A stretch of DNA of 64,000 nt from Lamellibrachia columna (GCA_963662155.1 OY759264.1:10679931-10743930), one strand, 5' to 3'. Counted from the stretch's first letter, positions 1 to 13,804 are shown. Notes: generated by a model not told the origin, from the letters alone. Program-made: numbers and translations.

Positions 1-3000
1 GACATCCAGATTCGTAGAAAATATATGTTCATGACACAATTTTTTTTGGAAACTGGTGATTTACTTACCTATGGCCTGCTGATGTACTCTTATCGGAGTC
101 GTTTCACTGCGAGCGTCATCTCGACTGGCGGCTGATGGTGTTCGTCCTGTGGAAGTTGTCTTGCATTGAACGGGTCATTGAAATTACACAAATAACGTAT
201 GCTTTATTATTGATGGGAACGATAGATCAATTATTTTCATTGCGACAACATTTTTTTTAGGAAACTGGTGATTTACTTACCTATGGCCTGCTGATTTACT
301 CTTATCGGAGTAGTAATGATTATGTCCCGTAATAACTAAATAAATGTAAAATCAATAAAACACACTAACCTTTTAGTACAATTCCGTCTTTGTCGAGGCC
401 TACTTTGATCCGCCACACATAATTTTCCCTGCCGACTTTTGTTTCTTCTAAAAAACATTAATCAACTATCCAAAAAGTAGCACAAACAATTAGTCCTAGC
501 AGTCTGATATTGGCAGCTACACGAGCATATTTGTAATCGCTCCGTAACGCTTGCCCAGACTCTTCCACCCCGAGCATGATTTCTTCGGGAGGTTTGTATT
601 TTGACCGGGAGATAGTAATTTATGATCAGGAGATCGTGAGGACTCCCACAAATGCGTTAGAAGTGACACCTCTGCATATTCAGCAACATCACCTTCAAGT
701 TGCCAGTGATGTCGAACAGAGCACACGTGGTTATGAAAATTAATTGATTTATACATGGGGCCCTGCACAGTTGTTGAACATGTTGGCTTCATAAATTTAC
801 ATTCCAACACACAACCGCTTTAGGTTCCAAAACGGACGAAAGTAACTCACCTGTGGCCCGCCGTTTTCAGCCAAACTTCTTTCAAGCTGTGGACGAAACA
901 TGAGACAATTTGATCAAATTGGCTGATATGTACATGACGGACACCTGAGTACTAGATCTTATATTCGAAGAAGTCTACGATGTCACTGTTCTAATTGGCT
1001 CACATTTTCATCCAATAAGTAAACTTTGTGACATGAGCCATTTATACATGCGTGACACATACTAGGCGCTATAATAATGACATTTGGGAGGAGTTGGATA
1101 TTTGAGTGACGTATTTCTGCAACCAGCTGGCAGTGAAAACAAGCTGAGTATTCATGTCCACAGAATTACTGACTGACATACTCTCATCAATGTCAAATCC
1201 CTAGATGGAATGTATAAGCTAGCCTGGTTAGTTTTATTACATCTTCCGGCGCTATGTCGATGGTATTCAGAACAGCCTGCATCGCACTCCAGGAGGCTGC
1301 TGACAGCCAGCTTAGATCTTGACTCTCGCCTTAATTGACTGCATTTCACATAATTCACAGTTCTTGTTCTGTCGGTCGGTCGTGCGCAGTCCAGATGGAC
1401 CAGGTGTGAGAGTTACCTACCCACTCCACAATGCGATCAGTGTTCTTGGATGCTTTTGCCTGTGATTTCATGCAGAATGCCAGCATGTGGAACTGTTAGA
1501 CAAATGTGTGTGGAGGGAACCAATAACACATTTAATAATATTACTAAGTCTTCTAATAGCCATTACACGAAGACCTATATACAAGTTTATGACATAGATT
1601 TGAAAGTTGACTCAAATGACGAATTATTAGTATTGAATTTGAAATAATAGCTTTCTATACTAAAACAAATAATGTTTATGTTTTAAACATTTTAAAGGGG
1701 CTTTAAAGCATAGAGTGGTCATATAGCCGTATGCTTTGGCCAAGGCGCGTTCAGGGGTGTGCACAACTGAACCTTTGTTAGCAAAAATGTTAAATGCGTT
1801 AGCAAAATAATGCTTGAATGCGGTCAAATAAAAACACATTTCGCAAGAATAATTCGTATAATTGAGGTATGAATTCGCATTTGTTGCACAATGTGTATGT
1901 ATGCACACTTCTGGGAGCTTAGTCGGGTGGCAAGTCTGGTGCCATCGCTTTCATACACCAATTGTGTTTTTCACAAGTATATGAAGTTGGGAACACCAAC
2001 ATTGTTATGCACACTGTGAAATGAAAACTTTGTTAGCTCTACAACACAAGAATAATAACATAAGACAGTGTTATGAATGAGTATGCATCAAACTTTATTG
2101 TCATAATGCCAAAACAAATAATTAGTATTGATTACTTGCACATGCACTGGCCATGAAGTAAACTAACTAGTTAGTGTCACTGGTTGTTGTGCTTACAAGT
2201 GTCAGTTGGCTCTACCAGTCCAATTCTCTGCTGCCACAAAGTGCACAGTAACATGACACGAGTCATTAGCCTATCTTAGAAGCCATGTTGTAGCAGGCAG
2301 TGACCACACAGTGACATGCACTGTGACCACAATTACTCTGTCTTGAGAGGATGTATTAGTACCTGCCAATGCCCTGGACTACAGCCTGACTGTGAAAATA
2401 TGCTTATTGAAGTCCAGCGTAGATTGAAATAGGTCAAAGAATGACATTTATATTTATTAATTAAGGAGCAGGAAATTAGGCAAGCACACATCATCAAAAT
2501 AAGATACATCAAATGATCTCAGCAAGCATGCCGGCCCCCAAAAGGTGTTTACATATAATTAGTAAATCATGCCTATCACCTACCCACTACCAGTACTATA
2601 TGTACAACTACTGACTTATATACAATTCCCATGGCATCGGTGGGGGTCACTCCGCCCACTCCATGTAATGACAAAGTGGATTAACCATACACATACATGT
2701 ACAAACAGAAAGGTTGGGGTACTCAATCCCCCCCAGCCAAACATGATAAATGAAAAAAGTGAGCTAACCACCCAAACATTCGTGAACAATTCATAATGAA
2801 AATTATGGTAACACAACACACAGTGTATAAAGGTGTTACGTACCTAGATATTAGTCAACGAATAACTACTAACACATCAGACCGAGAGGTAGGGCCAAAC
2901 AGCCACACAAATGTACTCATAGAAAGTACCCGCACTAAAAATCCTGTGTACACTACTGAAAACACAGTGGCAGTGGAGGGAAAAGCGTTAATGCAAAACC

Positions 3001-3080
3001 TTGTGTACCGAACTATAACAGGGAAAAGTGTCAAAAAATAAAAAAAATTGTGAACTACCTCTCTGTCTTCAGTGTTTCAC
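1..3080. other. AT-rich sequence without a supported gene
   Basis: I see no conserved protein here. A block of about 68 bp near 48-115 recurs at about 253-320; read on the minus strand both copies end in the same good splice donor (CATAG/GTAAGT). A third minus-strand stretch at 851-886 is open, bounded by a CAG acceptor and a CAG/GTGAGT donor. A 97-codon minus-strand reading frame at 517-810 matches nothing I recognise. These could be exons of an unknown minus-strand gene running off the left edge, but nothing joins them convincingly. Confidence 0.4.
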
Positions 3081-3084
3081 CAAC

Positions 3085-4640
3085 TTTTAAAGCAGGATTC
3101 GAACACGCTCAAATCACCAAGAAATTTACATCTACCTTCCACTACAAGTTTACATCAGTGAACTTTTTCAACCTGCCTTAATCCATTGCAGCAACTGTTT
3201 GTATACTTAAAAGTGTGCCACTTTTACCACACTTGACTAAATTTTTACTTAGTAATCCTTTACTATAAGGTTGGCCAGCAGTCTCTCTCACTAGTAGATT
3301 CCACTGATTACATCAGGGATAGGAGCAAAGTCTGTAATTAATTAAAATCAACAAACCAGCAAAAAAAAACAGTGTCCAGTGACTGGACACTGTTTGACAC
3401 AGATGGTGATGATTAATACATAGAAATGGAAGGACATGTGAATTTATAGTCACTGTCTACCAAATGTTATAATATAATATCAAATTGAACGACAGAGAAC
3501 CTGTATCATAAAGCTAGAGTTGGTGGGCATAGGCCCACTCAGAACCGAATAAATAGCCCACTCTGAGCCCAGGTCCAGTCAATTTATTTAAGAATAGCTA
3601 AATTATGAACTGACAAGTATTCTCAATAATAAGTAGACATGTTTTAATGGCAGCGAAAAGTAGTGCAATATTCTGGTGATTATGCCCACAACCAGGAATG
3701 TTTTGTGCAGTAAATGCAACACAGCAGGATTTGAACCTGCTCAAATCACCAAGAAATTTACATCTACCTTCCACTGCAAGTGCACATTAGTGAACCTTTT
3801 CAACCTGCCTTAGTTATTTAGATTCTGCTGTACCTGTGATCTAATATTCTTGCTGACCCAATTTTGACTTTGTAATCCTTAACTATAAGGGGGGCAGCAG
3901 TCTCTCTCACTAGTAGATTACATCAGGGGTAGGAGCAATGTCTGTAATTAATTAAGGTCAACAAGCCAGTGGAAAACCAGTGTCCAGTGACTGGGCACTG
4001 TTTGACACAGATTGTGATGATTAGTACATAGAAATGGAATGACATGTGTATGTATAGTCACTGTCTACCAAATGTTATACTATAATATCAAATTGAACGA
4101 CAAAGCACCTGTTTCATAAAGCTAGAGTTGGTGGGCATAGGTCCACTCAGAACCGAGTAAATAGCCCACTCTGAGCCCAGGTCCAGTCAACATATTTAAG
4201 AATAACTAAATTATGAACTGATGAATATTCTCAATAATAAGTAGACATGTTTTAATGGCAGCGAAAATTAGTGCAAGGTTCTGGTGATTATGCCCACAAC
4301 CAGGAATGTTTTGTGCAGTAATTGCAACACAGCAGGATTCGAACCTGCTCAAATCACCAAGAAATTTACAAATACCTTCCACTACAAGTGCACATTAGTG
4401 AACTTTTTTAACCTGCCTTAATTATTTGTATTCTGCTGTACCTACCATCCAGTTTTCTTGTTGACCCAATTTTGATTTTGTAATCCTTTACTATAAGGGT
4501 GGCCAGCAGTCTATCTCACTAGTAGATTACATCAGGAGTAGGAGCAGTCTGTAATTAAGGTCAACAAGCCAGTGGAAAACCAGTGTCCAGCCACTGGGCC
4601 TTGTTTGACACAGATGGTGATGATTAATAATGTTGTATTA
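3085..4640. repeat. Tandem repeat, unit about 620 bp, roughly 2.5 copies
   Basis: The landmark GCAGGATTCGAACCTGC with the following AAATCACCAAGAAATTTACA recurs near 3091, 3722 and 4331, giving spacings of about 631 and 609 bp, and the sequence between is strongly alike. Each unit carries a hairpin; in the first it is a perfect palindrome with 10-bp arms and a 3-base loop (CAGTGTCCAG...CTGGACACTG, 3370-3392). The landmark, read on the minus strand, looks like a tRNA T arm, so the unit may include an old tRNA-derived piece, but no full cloverleaf is visible. Confidence 0.8.
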
Positions 4641-7216
4641 TAAGTGCACAAATGATGCTACCAAAATATGCATACACACATACAATGAACATGAGATGAC
4701 AATTTAGTGTTGTTCTGACTCATAGACATTATCCACAACATTAAAAAAAATATTGACTGAATACCTTGATGTGACTTTAACAACCCAATAAAGTTGTGAG
4801 GACCTCTGAATCTGATGTTAGTTTTAATAAAGGTTTAAAATATAAAGGCTGGAATTTCTCTTTATAATGTATTGTTTTAGTTATTATTAAATAGCCTAGT
4901 GAAGTCCATCTTGTGTCCATCAGCATACAAATGCTGTTGATTCCAAACCACCTATATGATAAATATTAAATAATTATGTTCACATACGAAACATGATTTA
5001 ATATACGAGTACATTAATCATCCTTGTATTTTGTTAGTTAGCATAAGATTAATACACAGTTCCAAGATGTCACTTACTCAACTAATTAGCTAGTCATTAA
5101 GTGCTACAGCAATTACTGTGACATTCACACAATATATGTAAACACATTAGCAGGCATCCTAATGAAATGTTGTAAATGACACAGTTCTGTGTCAAGTTGT
5201 GAGGCAGTCAGATAACAGAAGATGCCATCCACATAAGAACATGACTTGTGTACTGATGGCAAGTTGTGTATTTTAGCTACTAGTAGACCTGGGGTTCTAT
5301 CATTGGATCACTCAGAAAGGTGATCCAGTGTGTGAAATCTCATGAATACCAAATCGAAATGAAACCCCAGAAATTTCAAACATAAAAAATTCATATACAA
5401 TAGTTGACTATAAATATAAAAAATTACATTCAGAAAGTGCAGCAGCAATGACATTCGGTAATCTGCATGGCAGCCCTTAACACAGTATGTGTCTCATTGG
5501 ACTAGATCTTGTTACAATGACTAGATGATATGCTAATTTCAGTTTTGGACAGTTTGTCCTGGTTTATGACAGTTTTTCCTGGTGAATATGAGTAAAAATT
5601 CAGCTCAATTCACCTCACTTTGCATATTTCAGGTCCAATTCAATTTCTAATACAATCTGTTTTGATTTTTTTCAATCCAATTCACACAACTTTTCATCAA
5701 TTCCAATTCAACTCAGATACAACTGTATTGGTCAAATTATAAAGACATTGGTCAGATGCAAAATGTGACATGTCATTTTGTTTTTATATATTTCATAGGC
5801 TATAGCCTGAACAGAAATATTGCATTGGTCAGATTTGAAACCTATAACCGGTTCTGTGTTACACTGTTGAAGACGATTATGGTTTGCTGCACCTGTGAGC
5901 TTAGGTCCCTGAGGAATTAGGTGCAATAGATGTTTATTATTTCAAAGATTTTGCGAGGATTCATTGTAATATATTGGATTCCTAATATATTTCAAGCAAC
6001 ATTCTAAAAAACTTCAATGATATCCCCTCTCAGACACCTGTATGCTAATGTCATGAAGGTAACTTAAGTTATTTTATTCGTTCTACATACCTGTACCTGG
6101 TAATTCTTTCGTAGCTCTTCTCTGGACATGTTATATTGCAATTTGATGTTTCTTTTTATACGGTTACCACATGCCTACATCTATGACATAATCTACAATG
6201 TGCAATGGCAAGAATGTGTTTTTGTATAAAAACTGAAGAGTTCTGTAGACAGATTATTTTTGTCATCTTTTACTTGTTGCTCTGTTTACAACTTACATTA
6301 ATCATATTAATGTATACATCAAAGGGCAGCGTTATGTCTATATTACTTCAAATAGGCAGTGTCACAGCTACATCATTATATCCATACAGCATTAAAAACA
6401 TCGAAACTATTTTGCTTTGAGTTTGAGTTTGACAACTCCAAAATATGAAATTGTAATCGAAGGCGTTGCCGACGACAGCCCCGTTGTGGGCGATATTAGG
6501 AAACTGCTACACATACAGTAGAAGTAGACGAGTTATTTGTAAAACATAGAAACTACTGTTCATAAAGAAGGTATTGGTACCTGAATGATTTATTCCTGAG
6601 TGATTACGTAATCATTACATCGTCGTGTACAGCTTAGATATTTAACTGACGTGTAGCTAAAATCCAGCAATTAAACAACAGCGTAATTTAATACGCACGG
6701 ACCGACCGAGTGGGCGGAGCTTGACATGTAGACAGTGCGCATGACAAGACCCGGCTGACGGCCAAAGGTTTTCTGTGTGCAGTCGTAGTTTTCACCGATG
6801 AAATAACATGTTGTTAGTGTATATCACAAGACAAATTCAGTTGTATGGTAGTTTGTTGCGTTATAGAACATCCCCGCTAAACAAACATACAACATACATA
6901 GCAGTTTGTGTTTTATTCAAATAAATACGCCATGTCGCCTAACGGTGACGATTATTGAAATGAATATATACATCCCATTTGCAAAACCTTCATTATATTT
7001 GAATTTGTGTATTTCCAGAAATTAAATGCATTAATACAACCTTAGGGCAACGTGCTGTTATTGATTTACAACTTTCAAATGGTTTCTAGTCAGATGCATG
7101 ATAACGCAGGACCAGATATATTAGGGCGACACCAAATGGCAAATATCAGGGCTAAGCCTAAGGCGACATTCGTCGCCCAACCCTTGCCAGAAAGTCGCCT
7201 AACCCATGGATTTGTG

Positions 7217-7217
<1 letters not shown>
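4641..7217. other. AT-rich sequence, no feature seen
   Basis: No reading frame with recognisable protein character, no tRNA-like boxes and no clear repeat. The short frames present look like chance openings in AT-rich DNA. Confidence 0.5.

Positions 7218-7218
<1 letters not shown>

Positions 7219-7295
<77 letters not shown>
7219..7295. repeat. (TA)n microsatellite
   Basis: An uninterrupted run of about 38 TA dinucleotides. Tracts like this are variable in length and can extrude cruciforms. Confidence 0.95.
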
Positions 7296-7298
<3 letters not shown>

Positions 7299-7349
7299 TA
7301 AAGGCAGCATACGTCGACCAGTGGCTGCAAGTGCATACCGGACCGCTTT

Positions 7350-7406
7350 AATAAAATATATGCCCGGTCCTCTTAAAGTTTAAGAGGACCGGGCATATAT
7401 TTTATT
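7350..7406. repeat. Perfect 28-bp-arm palindrome
   Basis: Two perfectly complementary 28-base arms are separated by one base (G at 7378). The arm reads AATAAAATATATGCCCGG at its start and ends in TCTTAAA. It lies 55 bp after the TA tract. As RNA it would form a stem with almost no loop. It could be two transposon ends back to back or a recent inverted duplication; no coding function is visible. Confidence 0.9.
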
Positions 7407-7409
7407 TAG

Positions 7410-9535
7410 TAGATTTTCCAACGATGTGAAGTTGGAACATTATTTGTAAAACTAATTTAGAACATATACTAAAGGTTCATTGGAATATTTCAAAGAATGA
7501 CATATATACAAAAAATGCGGTCTGCTTAAAAACGTTATGCACATATGCCGACTTACGCAGACCGGAGCGAGACCGGAAGTTGTATATATTTTGTTAGCCT
7601 TTTTTGTGGTAGTGTCACATAAACACTTGCGAAATGTAAACGAAGGCGGACACCAGTAAAGTTCTGTTTGAACACGGGATGTCTCAATACGATAAAAAAA
7701 CTATATTTAATATACAGTATAGTACAAGAGTGATATTGGGGCCGTCGACGGCATCGCGGACAGAGCAGTATTTTATGCGAGGACGAGTTATTGGAAGAGG
7801 ACAACATAAATAATAATTAATCTGTCTGTGGTTATTATCAATTCGCTAGCCCATGCCCATGGCATAGGAATTGCCGGAGTGTTTACACTTTATTATGCAT
7901 TATATGAATATAATTATAGTGAACAGTATATTATATTGTTGTTATTAATTATTTAATATGCAATTTGTGATTGACGGAAATACGCGGGACGGTCACTCAG
8001 TCTCGGACACTTCCTAGCCTGGCCGTGGCTGTGACCTGTGTGGATTGATTCTTCGAGACAAATTCGGTTGGCTGCGATCACATCGGATGGTATATGAACA
8101 TTAATCCTACCCTAAATTATTAATGAATAGTTTTCACAATTCGTAAAATGTTGCCTTGTAATACAAGTCTGCTGAGCGATAGTTACATGACATGTTTACG
8201 TACCTATACTAGTATACTATAGCAATAATCCGTAGTATACCTGAAAACTTGAGTTTCGAAGTCCAGGAGATTTCAGGCCCATCAAAAGCCTCCATCTACA
8301 TCCCCCTTGAAGCTCACGAAAAACCTCTAGCTGCACCCCATTGGGACCTCCAAATGCACCCCCTTGACGGGCCTTGAGAGTCACCAAAAACTTCCAACTG
8401 CACCCTCTTGGAACATCCAACTGTTCCTCTCATTGAGGCTCACCAGAAACTTTAAACTGCACGCAAAAACCTACAATCCGGGATTTTCTGGGAGTTTAAC
8501 AACACATCTGGGAGGGTTTGTCAAGTATACCAGTGATATTTTTTTTACATTAAATTTTGTATAATTCATAAAGTTAAGTAGTGGTAATAAATATCAAAAC
8601 TGGCTAGTAAGTGTGTTAGCTTGTGCAAAATTATATGTATAAACACCATGCCTAGCCTATGAACCCATGTTACTGAATTTGTAAACCACCATGGCATTGT
8701 CATTCGCATTTTACTGTTATGTTTTAACAAATGAATACCCACAATTATTTTAATGGTGCTACTGTTGTTTTAATAAATCATCCTGGTAAAAATGCTAGTT
8801 TGTTCTTTCATTGAAAATCTTTTTATTCCAAATACATGGTATGCATGAATACTACAGGTCTACACAATCCAATTTCAGTTGTCTTGAGGTGGTCAGGAGG
8901 GGGTGTGGCTGGGGTAACAACATCCCATCTCCCTCGTATTTTGAGGGCCAACCTCTCACCAATTATTAGGACACAAACAGCATTTAAAAACAAACAGAGC
9001 ACCATTTAATCCATGTTTTAGTACCACCAATTACAGTAGTAGGGAATTTATGAAGTAATATATTGAAGAGCCGTATTATTTTTAATCACTTCAATCAGTC
9101 ATCAATTCAATCAGTTTTATTTCATACAAAACAGTACAGGAATATACATCATGTCAACATAACAATAAAACATGTAATAATACTACACTGTACTAGATTA
9201 CAAGAGTGTATAAACTGCAAGTACCCATTTCATGCAAAGTACAGAGGAGTTGTACTCATACCTATTTCCAGTACTTTGAACAAAGTTGTTTGTGGATGCA
9301 GATATCCTGCATAAAAAAAACAGCTTGCACTAATACTTTTTTATAATCTGAATATTACAACAATCAATGCTTAGATAGCAAGCATAAGACTAGCACTACA
9401 TTTCATCTAGGTAGGCTGTGCAAAATGCTAAATGCAATGTAATAAGAAATGATAAAAAGCTGCACAACTGGCTTTTCTATAATTAGCAAAACAAAACAAA
9501 AATACACTGTATGGAATTTAATGCAATATATTTAA
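7410..9535. other. Noncoding stretch with a weak degenerate repeat
   Basis: No gene is supported. Between about 8270 and 8465 a degenerate motif of the type CCTTGAGGCTCACCAAAAAC...CTGCACCC is repeated three to four times. The remainder is AT-rich without visible structure. Confidence 0.4.
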
Positions 9536-9542
9536 GTTGCAA

Positions 9543-9895
9543 AGAGCTTGTTCTTCACCTTCGTTGTACAGAAGTAGAATTGCATGAGTAGAAACAATAT
9601 TACATCTCCACTAAAGACTTCTTTGTATTTGATATAATTTTCATCACAAATTATGTCCAAGATTTTCATAATTGCATTCAATACTACATCACCAAGCTTA
9701 ATATCAATCATAGAACATTATCCGAGACCTTACTGTATTAAAGAGTATATCATTGTCAGTATCACATTCTTGAGTATAAGAAACATAACAATCTTTGCAT
9801 CCCCTTAGTTTATGGAACAAAAATTTAGTTACATTACCATGAATTAAGATATTTCCCAATAAAAATATATTAACCTCACACCAATTCATGAACTT
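9543..9895 (-). pseudogene. Protein-like minus-strand stretch, broken or spliced; unrecognised
   Basis: Two consecutive minus-strand reading frames have protein-like composition. The first (about 9889-9704) contains WCEVNIFLLGN and HKLRGCKDCYVSYTQEC and reads into stops after FYD. The second opens at an ATG near 9713 (MIDIKLGDVVLNAIMKIL) and ends in KVKNKLFAT then a stop near 9543. They are offset in frame, so either a small indel or an unseen intron separates them. I do not recognise the protein. It could be the last exon of a minus-strand gene, a decayed gene, or chance. Confidence 0.3.
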
Positions 9896-10484
9896 TAAAC
9901 TTCAATTTAATTAAAGTTACAGTTACATTTATGTTGGTAAAATTGCTGATTAGATGCAAGTGGACTGTTATTTTTTATTTTATAAGTCTATGTACTTGAG
10001 TTGATGGAAGGCACCATTCAAAACACTTTACTTGTCGTTGTTTACACATTTAATAACATCAATTGCTATAAAAGTAACTAACACTATTCATGCTAATTTT
10101 GCCCAAGTCCCAATTTTGCCCAATTCTGGCTAATTAGGGGTTTCTCAGTTTGTCTTCTGACCAATTAAGACCTACATTCTCTTTGCCTACTCATGGATTT
10201 ATCCACTTGGCCTACTCGTTACTGGCACGTCAAAGGAATTGTTTCCTTTTTGTGAGCACAATGTTCACTATTTTTACCAGATACCCAATTGAACAAATCT
10301 CAAATTTTAGCTTCCTACTTCCTAGTAGTTTCTGAGATTAATAATGTTGTGACCTTCTAGTACAGCAGTTCTTAACCCCAAAGTTGAGGGAAAGGTGAAC
10401 GGTTGATGGGTGAGAGAGAGAATGATAACAGTCTGCCAGGTGACAAGGCTGCAGGACAGAATGTGATGGAAGGGTTCCAATGGA

Positions 10485-12100
10485 AGAGCTACCAGTTCCA
10501 GATGCTAAATTTCAGGAGGGTAAATCTGACTATTTAGGGCCGTTAATCGAAACTCCAGAAATGGTAGTTAAGAAAATAAAGGAAATGAAGGATAATAAAT
10601 CACCGGGAGTGGATGGAATTCCTCCCAAACTACTAATGGAAACAGTAGGTCAAATCAGTATACCACTTGCAAGAGTGTTTAACTTGTCATTAAAAGAGGG
10701 AGTTGTTCCATTTGAATGGAAAGAAGCAAACATCATACGATTATTTTAAAAAGATTTAAGAAATAAGTCAGATAATTACAGGCCAGTGAGTTTAAAGTCA
10801 GTAATTTGTAAATTATTAGAAAGGTTAATTAAAGACCATATGGTGGAATTCCTTGTTAGGCATAAATTATTAAATTCATCTCATGGATTCCTAAAAGCGA
10901 GATCATGTTTAACAAATATGTTTTTTTTTGAAGAAATCACCAAGTGGATATATGAGGGATAGCCATTAGATATTATCTACTTAGAATTCCAGAAAGCTTT
11001 TGATAAAGTACCAGGGATGGCATAATTGACTGGATAGAACAATGGCTGACTGACAGAAGACAGCATGTTGTAGTAGATGGAGAAGTTTCTGGAAATAAGT
11101 TTTAAGTGGGGTACCACAAGGATCAGGATTAGGATCTTTATTATTCTTTATTATATCAATGACTTAGATGACAATATAACAAGTAATGTACTGAAATTTG
11201 GGGATGACACAAAAGTGTTTAGAAAGGTTAACACTGATGGTGTTAAACAACATTTACAAAACGATCCAGACAGAATAGTGAAATGGTTTGAGAAATGGCA
11301 GATGTTCAGTTTTTGGAAATGCAAATGGCTACATACAGGACATGGGAACTTGGGTGTTAAGTATAAAATGGGAGATACTGTTATGGGTACTACTACTAGA
11401 AAAGAAAAGGACTTATTAGTTACAATAAGCGCTGATATGAAAGTTTCAGAGCAGTGTGGTATTGCAGCTTCAAAGGGTAATAAAATTCTTGGGTTGATTA
11501 GGAGAAACATAACATACAAAAAAAGGTAATTTTACCTATGTATAAAGCAGTAGTTAGACCTCATTTAGAATACTGTATACAAGCATGGAGACCATATCGT
11601 AAGAAGGATATAGATACGCTTGAACACATACAGAGGAGAGCAACTAAAATTACTCCAGGACTGAGAGACTTTAGCTATGAAGAACGCCTGAAAGAATGTG
11701 GTTTAACAACTCTAGAGACAAGGAGGTTAAGAGGAGATCATACTGAAGTTTTTAAGATATTTAATGGGTATGAAATATTGATAGAAATATGTTTTTTTCA
11801 CTCAAGAAAGATAGCAGAACTAGAGGACATGAGGTAAAATTAGTAAAGGATCAGTGTAGATTGGAAATCAGGAAGTACTCTTTCGTACAGAGGACAATAA
11901 ATGAATGGAACAAATTGTCTACAGATTGTATAACTGCTAGCAGCATGAATATGTCTAAAACAATGTTGGCACATATCTCAGGAGGGCAGGTTACACATAG
12001 ATAAATATTGTTGGACTATCCATATGGCTTCCTTGTCCACTTACCATCTGGGCCTTTGGCTTGGATGGCTAATATTGCTAAATCTTGTTAAATCATAGAT
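10485..12100 (+). mobile_element. CR1-like LINE, 5'-truncated and decayed copy
   Basis: The sequence parallels the reverse-transcriptase half of the better copies in this window: it starts within the linker before the RT domain, keeps [19 protein letters not shown] and NDLDDN, and ends with the same 3' tail containing AAATCTTGTT. It has several small deletions, frameshifts and stops. The RT active-site box FADD reads FGDD here, and a block before it is missing. It is on the plus strand and clearly dead. CR1-type elements copy themselves by target-primed reverse transcription, and 5' truncation is usual for them. Confidence 0.9.
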
Positions 12101-12639
12101 AAAATATCAACTTATGGGTAAATTGACTGTATTTATAAATAAATCAGATAGTTGTGCATCCAGAGCCTGGAATATTTGTAAAATCACAGTTGCTGTTTTG
12201 CATAGTACCGTGTATAAAGGCTACAAATTAACACTTATGTACATGGTAACTCCAGAACATTTCATGATTTATCAGTGTGTATAAATATATAATTTGAATT
12301 TTGGATGGTAAATACTGTAGTTATGCTTTCTCGAAATTGAAACACCACTTGCGAGCCTGATTTTTTATACACAATTCATCAAATATGTTGGAATATGAAT
12401 TACTCCCTTTTATAGCTTAGGATGTGTAGTTTTTTGTACAGAAATTTTTTTTTCACCAGAAAATTTCTTTAAACAAAATATGTTTCACAGATGGTATCTC
12501 GCAAAATGGCAAATGTGATTTTACAAACTTTCCCAGACTTCAGATGCAAAACCATCTGACACATTAAAATGAAAGCAAAGGAGGTATTCTATCTATATGA
12601 GAGTAAACATTCACATTTTCAAGGCTCTAGCCCTACTTA

Positions 12640-13515
12640 GTTATCGGACCTCAAACTTTCCTAAAATTACATTAACGGATATCCAAGGTCATAAAATATT
12701 GTTTTCTCAGAAGCTACTAAGAGTAGGAAGCTAACATGTGACATTTGGTGAATATCTTGTATAAATATTGAAGAGATCTGAAGACACAGAGTCTGGACTA
12801 TCCAGTGATTTGATGTAAAATCCATTGTTGACAGAAAAAGGTCATCATAAAGATAACAGTGAGGACACATATATTAATAGCATTGAGACGACACCAGTTT
12901 GAAGAATCATGAATTATATCAACACTGTGGTATGTGCACGTGAATGGTTTGTGGGTGTTAAAACCGTGCACCATTGAAGAATAAAGTTCACCGTCACAGA
13001 CTTCCAAATGGATCATTAAATTTGTCACACATAAATTACATATCATACCTTTAAAGTGAGACCAGTTTCATTTAATATGCCTACATCTCCGAAACTACTA
13101 GGACCAGAAAGCTAAAATTAGATTTGTTCAATTTGGGTATTTGGGGAATATCTGATAAAAATCCTGAAGAGATCTGAACTTTTGAAAATACAATGTGTGG
13201 ACCATCCAGTGATTTGATGTGGAATGACTTATTATTGAATATTAGAGTTCATAATGCATGAAGAAATGTCCTATTAGAGATGAAAGTTAGCACACATAAC
13301 CAATATATCAATAGTATTGATATTACAGTAGTTTGAAGAATCAGGAATCATATTAACATTGTGGTGTAGCACTTGGTTATGTACTCGTGAATACCTTGTG
13401 AGTGCAAAAATCATGTATCACTGAAGAATTAAATCACCAGGAATTCTGAATGGATCATGAAATTTGGCACACAAATTACATACCATTATCCTTAAAGTAA
13501 GACTGGTTTCATGAT
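12640..13515. repeat. Two-copy tandem repeat, unit about 430 bp
   Basis: The two halves, about 12640-13075 and 13075-13515, align along their length. Landmarks such as GAAGAGATCTGAA, CCAGTGATTTGATGT, and AATGGATCATnAAATTTG followed by a TTTCAT end occur in both in the same order. Divergence is substantial, so the duplication is old. No protein is evident. Confidence 0.75.
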
Positions 13516-13586
13516 TTTTTAAATGTAGCCACACTGGGTTTTGTTCCATTGAAAATGTCCCCTAAATTATTTTTTCTGAGTTCACA

Positions 13587-13802
13587 AAGGTGTTGCTCCA
13601 TAATTAAAACTTACCAACAAATCAATGATGCACTCAATTTCACGTTTTAAAATATTTCAGTATTCTATTGCTGTCTTATTATTCAGTGTGTTATTCCAGT
13701 CTATCTTTGCTAAATAGTTTCTCATATCTTTATCTACCTTTGTGGAAGTTTCTCCTGTACTGGTTTTTAATATTTGTTTCTTATTTTATTTTATTTTGAT
13801 GT
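13587..13802 (-). mobile_element. Old CR1 fragment, 3' part of a split element
   Basis: The sequence matches, on the minus strand, the CR1 segment between endonuclease and RT that is seen at about 45160-45340 in the better copy, but is more diverged. It stops abruptly where the plus-strand CR1 copy begins. The adjoining 5' portion of the same old element resumes after that copy, so this is one half of an interrupted element. Confidence 0.75.
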
Positions 13803-13804
13803 AA

